Source: Bacteroidales bacterium (GTDB lineage: Bacteria; Bacteroidota; Bacteroidia; Bacteroidales; UBA932). Taken from it: a stretch of 5,542 nucleotides of DNA. The notes under the pieces were generated by a model. It was not told the DNA's origin. It saw only the letters and a list, made by a program, of their open reading frames with translations, and ran no database searches. Location: positions 1-5,542 of the forward strand of contig JALOCI010000096.1 in the NCBI GenBank assembly GCA_023227835.1. The letters run 5' to 3'. This document shows positions 4,765 through 5,542 of the stretch, one piece after another. The translations under genes and the position numbers were made by a program. The first letter of the stretch is position 1. Each line of letters opens with the position of its first letter.

Positions 4765-5542
4765 GCCGCCGCCGCGCCAAGGCCGACGCCCCCACGGGGT
4801 CGAACCCCGTGTTCGAACTCACCGACATGGCGATCGATTTCGTGTCGCTGGTGCCGGCGGGAGCGAACCGCCAGCGCAAGTGGCTGGTCCGCAAGGCCGA
4901 CGGGACGCCGGCGGGGATGACCCCGGGCGACCCGGGCGCGCCCTCGGAACAGTCCACCGAGGAACAGACCCCGTCGCCGACCGACCGACCGGCGTTCTGC
5001 CCCTACTGCGGCGCCGCGCTCCCCGTGGGCTGTCTGAACTGCCCGGGGTGCGATCGCCCGGTCCCGGATCTCCTGGACCCGACGCTCCCCGAGCCGCCCA
5101 AGCCGGTGGTGCCGCCGACGCCCGAGGGGACCGAGGCGCCCGAGGAACCCGAGGAGCCGGAAGCGCCCAAGCCCGAGCCGCCCAAGGCGCCGGCCGAGAC
5201 GCCGCCCGAGGGCTCGTCCTCGCCGCCGGCCAAGCCGGCCCCCGAGGCGCCGACGCCGCCCAAGCCCGAGGACGAGCAGCCCAAGCCGGGCGAGCCCAAG
5301 CCCGAGGACGAGGCGCCCAAGCCGGACGAGGAGGAGCTGGGCGCAGTGCCCGACGCCGAGGCGCCGGACGAGGAGAAGCGAGCCGCGCAGGAGGCCCGCG
5401 CCAAGGAATACGAGATCGAGGCTCTGGGCGGCACCGACGCGGCCCTGTCCTGGCCGGCCGACGCGCCCACGAAGCTGGACCTGTACGGGGATCCGGTCAA
5501 CCTGAAGTACCCCCTCGGCGGGACGTCGAACGAGGCCGACCC
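4761..5542 (+). CDS. Protease-associated zinc-ribbon protein with Pro/Glu/Lys linker (3' end outside window)
   Basis: At least 260 codons, open to the right edge. ATG 4761 overlaps the protease stop (ATGA) and has AGGAGG 7 nt upstream. Residues 18-47 (FELTDMAIDFVSLVPAGANR, then KWLVRKADG) resemble the segment that normally closes XkdF-like proteases after the serine motif. Residues 80-97 are a zinc ribbon: C80-x2-C83 and C94-x2-C97, with an extra Cys at 91. Residues 103-205 are a disordered Pro/Glu/Lys/Ala linker containing a 12-residue tandem repeat (167-190). From 205 a charged helix (DEEKRAAQEARAKEYEIEAL) leads into a Trp/Tyr/Pro segment ending DLYGDPVNLKYPLGG, which looks like the beginning of another small domain. 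Inferred role: a head-assembly partner of the coupled protease, perhaps completing it or tethering it to DNA or scaffold. The gene is certain from frame and codon bias; the function is tentative. Confidence 0.82.
   Translation, partial: MSRRRAKADAPTGSNPVFELTDMAIDFVSLVPAGANRQRKWLVRKADGTPAGMTPGDPGAPSEQSTEEQTPSPTDRPAFCPYCGAALPVGCLNCPGCDRPVPDLLDPTLPEPPKPVVPPTPEGTEAPEEPEEPEAPKPEPPKAPAETPPEGSSSPPAKPAPEAPTPPKPEDEQPKPGEPKPEDEAPKPDEEELGAVPDAEAPDEEKRAAQEARAKEYEIEALGGTDAALSWPADAPTKLDLYGDPVNLKYPLGGTSNEAD
5259..5330 (+). repeat. 36-bp in-frame tandem repeat, two units
   Basis: Units 5259-5294 and 5295-5330 are identical at 33 of 36 positions, and each begins with CCCAAGCCCGAGGACGAG. They encode PKPEDEQPKPGE and PKPEDEAPKPDE. 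The duplication lies in the disordered linker of the zinc-ribbon protein and probably varies in copy number between relatives. Confidence 0.75.

Noticed and set aside
4985..5060. Zinc ribbon as evidence for a transcription factor or a host gene
   Set aside because: The motif sits inside a protein coupled to the phage protease and preceded by a protease-type segment, so a head-assembly role fits the context better.

Overview
The window looks like part of the head-assembly (morphogenesis) region of a tailed bacteriophage or prophage (Caudoviricetes-like) from a very GC-rich host. By eye, third codon positions are almost always G or C. Shine-Dalgarno sites are strong (AGGAGG), and one candidate promoter resembles actinobacterial ones, so an actinobacterial host is possible. 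A myxobacterial or other high-GC host cannot be excluded. No tRNA, rRNA, CRISPR array, integrase, attachment site or insertion sequence was seen.

All seven genes lie on the + strand and are tightly packed. Left block, 1-2193: (1) the 3' part of a gene whose product carries an intact R-S-E ADP-ribosyltransferase domain of the type fused to phage minor head proteins; (2) an unrecognised 357-aa protein whose C-terminal half may be a degenerate head-associated metallopeptidase-like domain; (3) an unrecognised 118-aa protein. These are joined by ATGA stop/start overlaps. A 46-nt gap follows. It holds a candidate promoter placed so that the next gene's ATG would sit at or next to the 5' end of the transcript, and a large imperfect inverted repeat lies just upstream in the end of gene 3.

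Right block, 2240-5542: (4) an unrecognised 138-aa protein with a C8 homopolymer near its end; (5) a 351-aa protein with helical ends and a long Ala/Pro-rich linker, placed like a scaffold or protease partner; (6) a prohead protease of the XkdF/S78_2 type (TTG start with a strong ribosome binding site), fused to an N-terminal module that recurs in phage proteins; (7) a gene open to the right edge. Its product starts with a segment normally found at the C-terminal end of XkdF-like proteases, then has a zinc ribbon, a long Pro/Glu/Lys linker and the start of another module.

Inferred joint role: capsid assembly and maturation. The protease and its accessory proteins (genes 5-7) would act on the prohead, and the major capsid gene would be expected downstream of the window. 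The ART-bearing protein (gene 1) would be a virion-associated minor head component that could enter the host on infection. The best leads for something new are the protease apparently divided over two translationally coupled genes, the virion-type ART, the possible degenerate metallopeptidase, and the promoter plus inverted repeat in the middle of the cassette.
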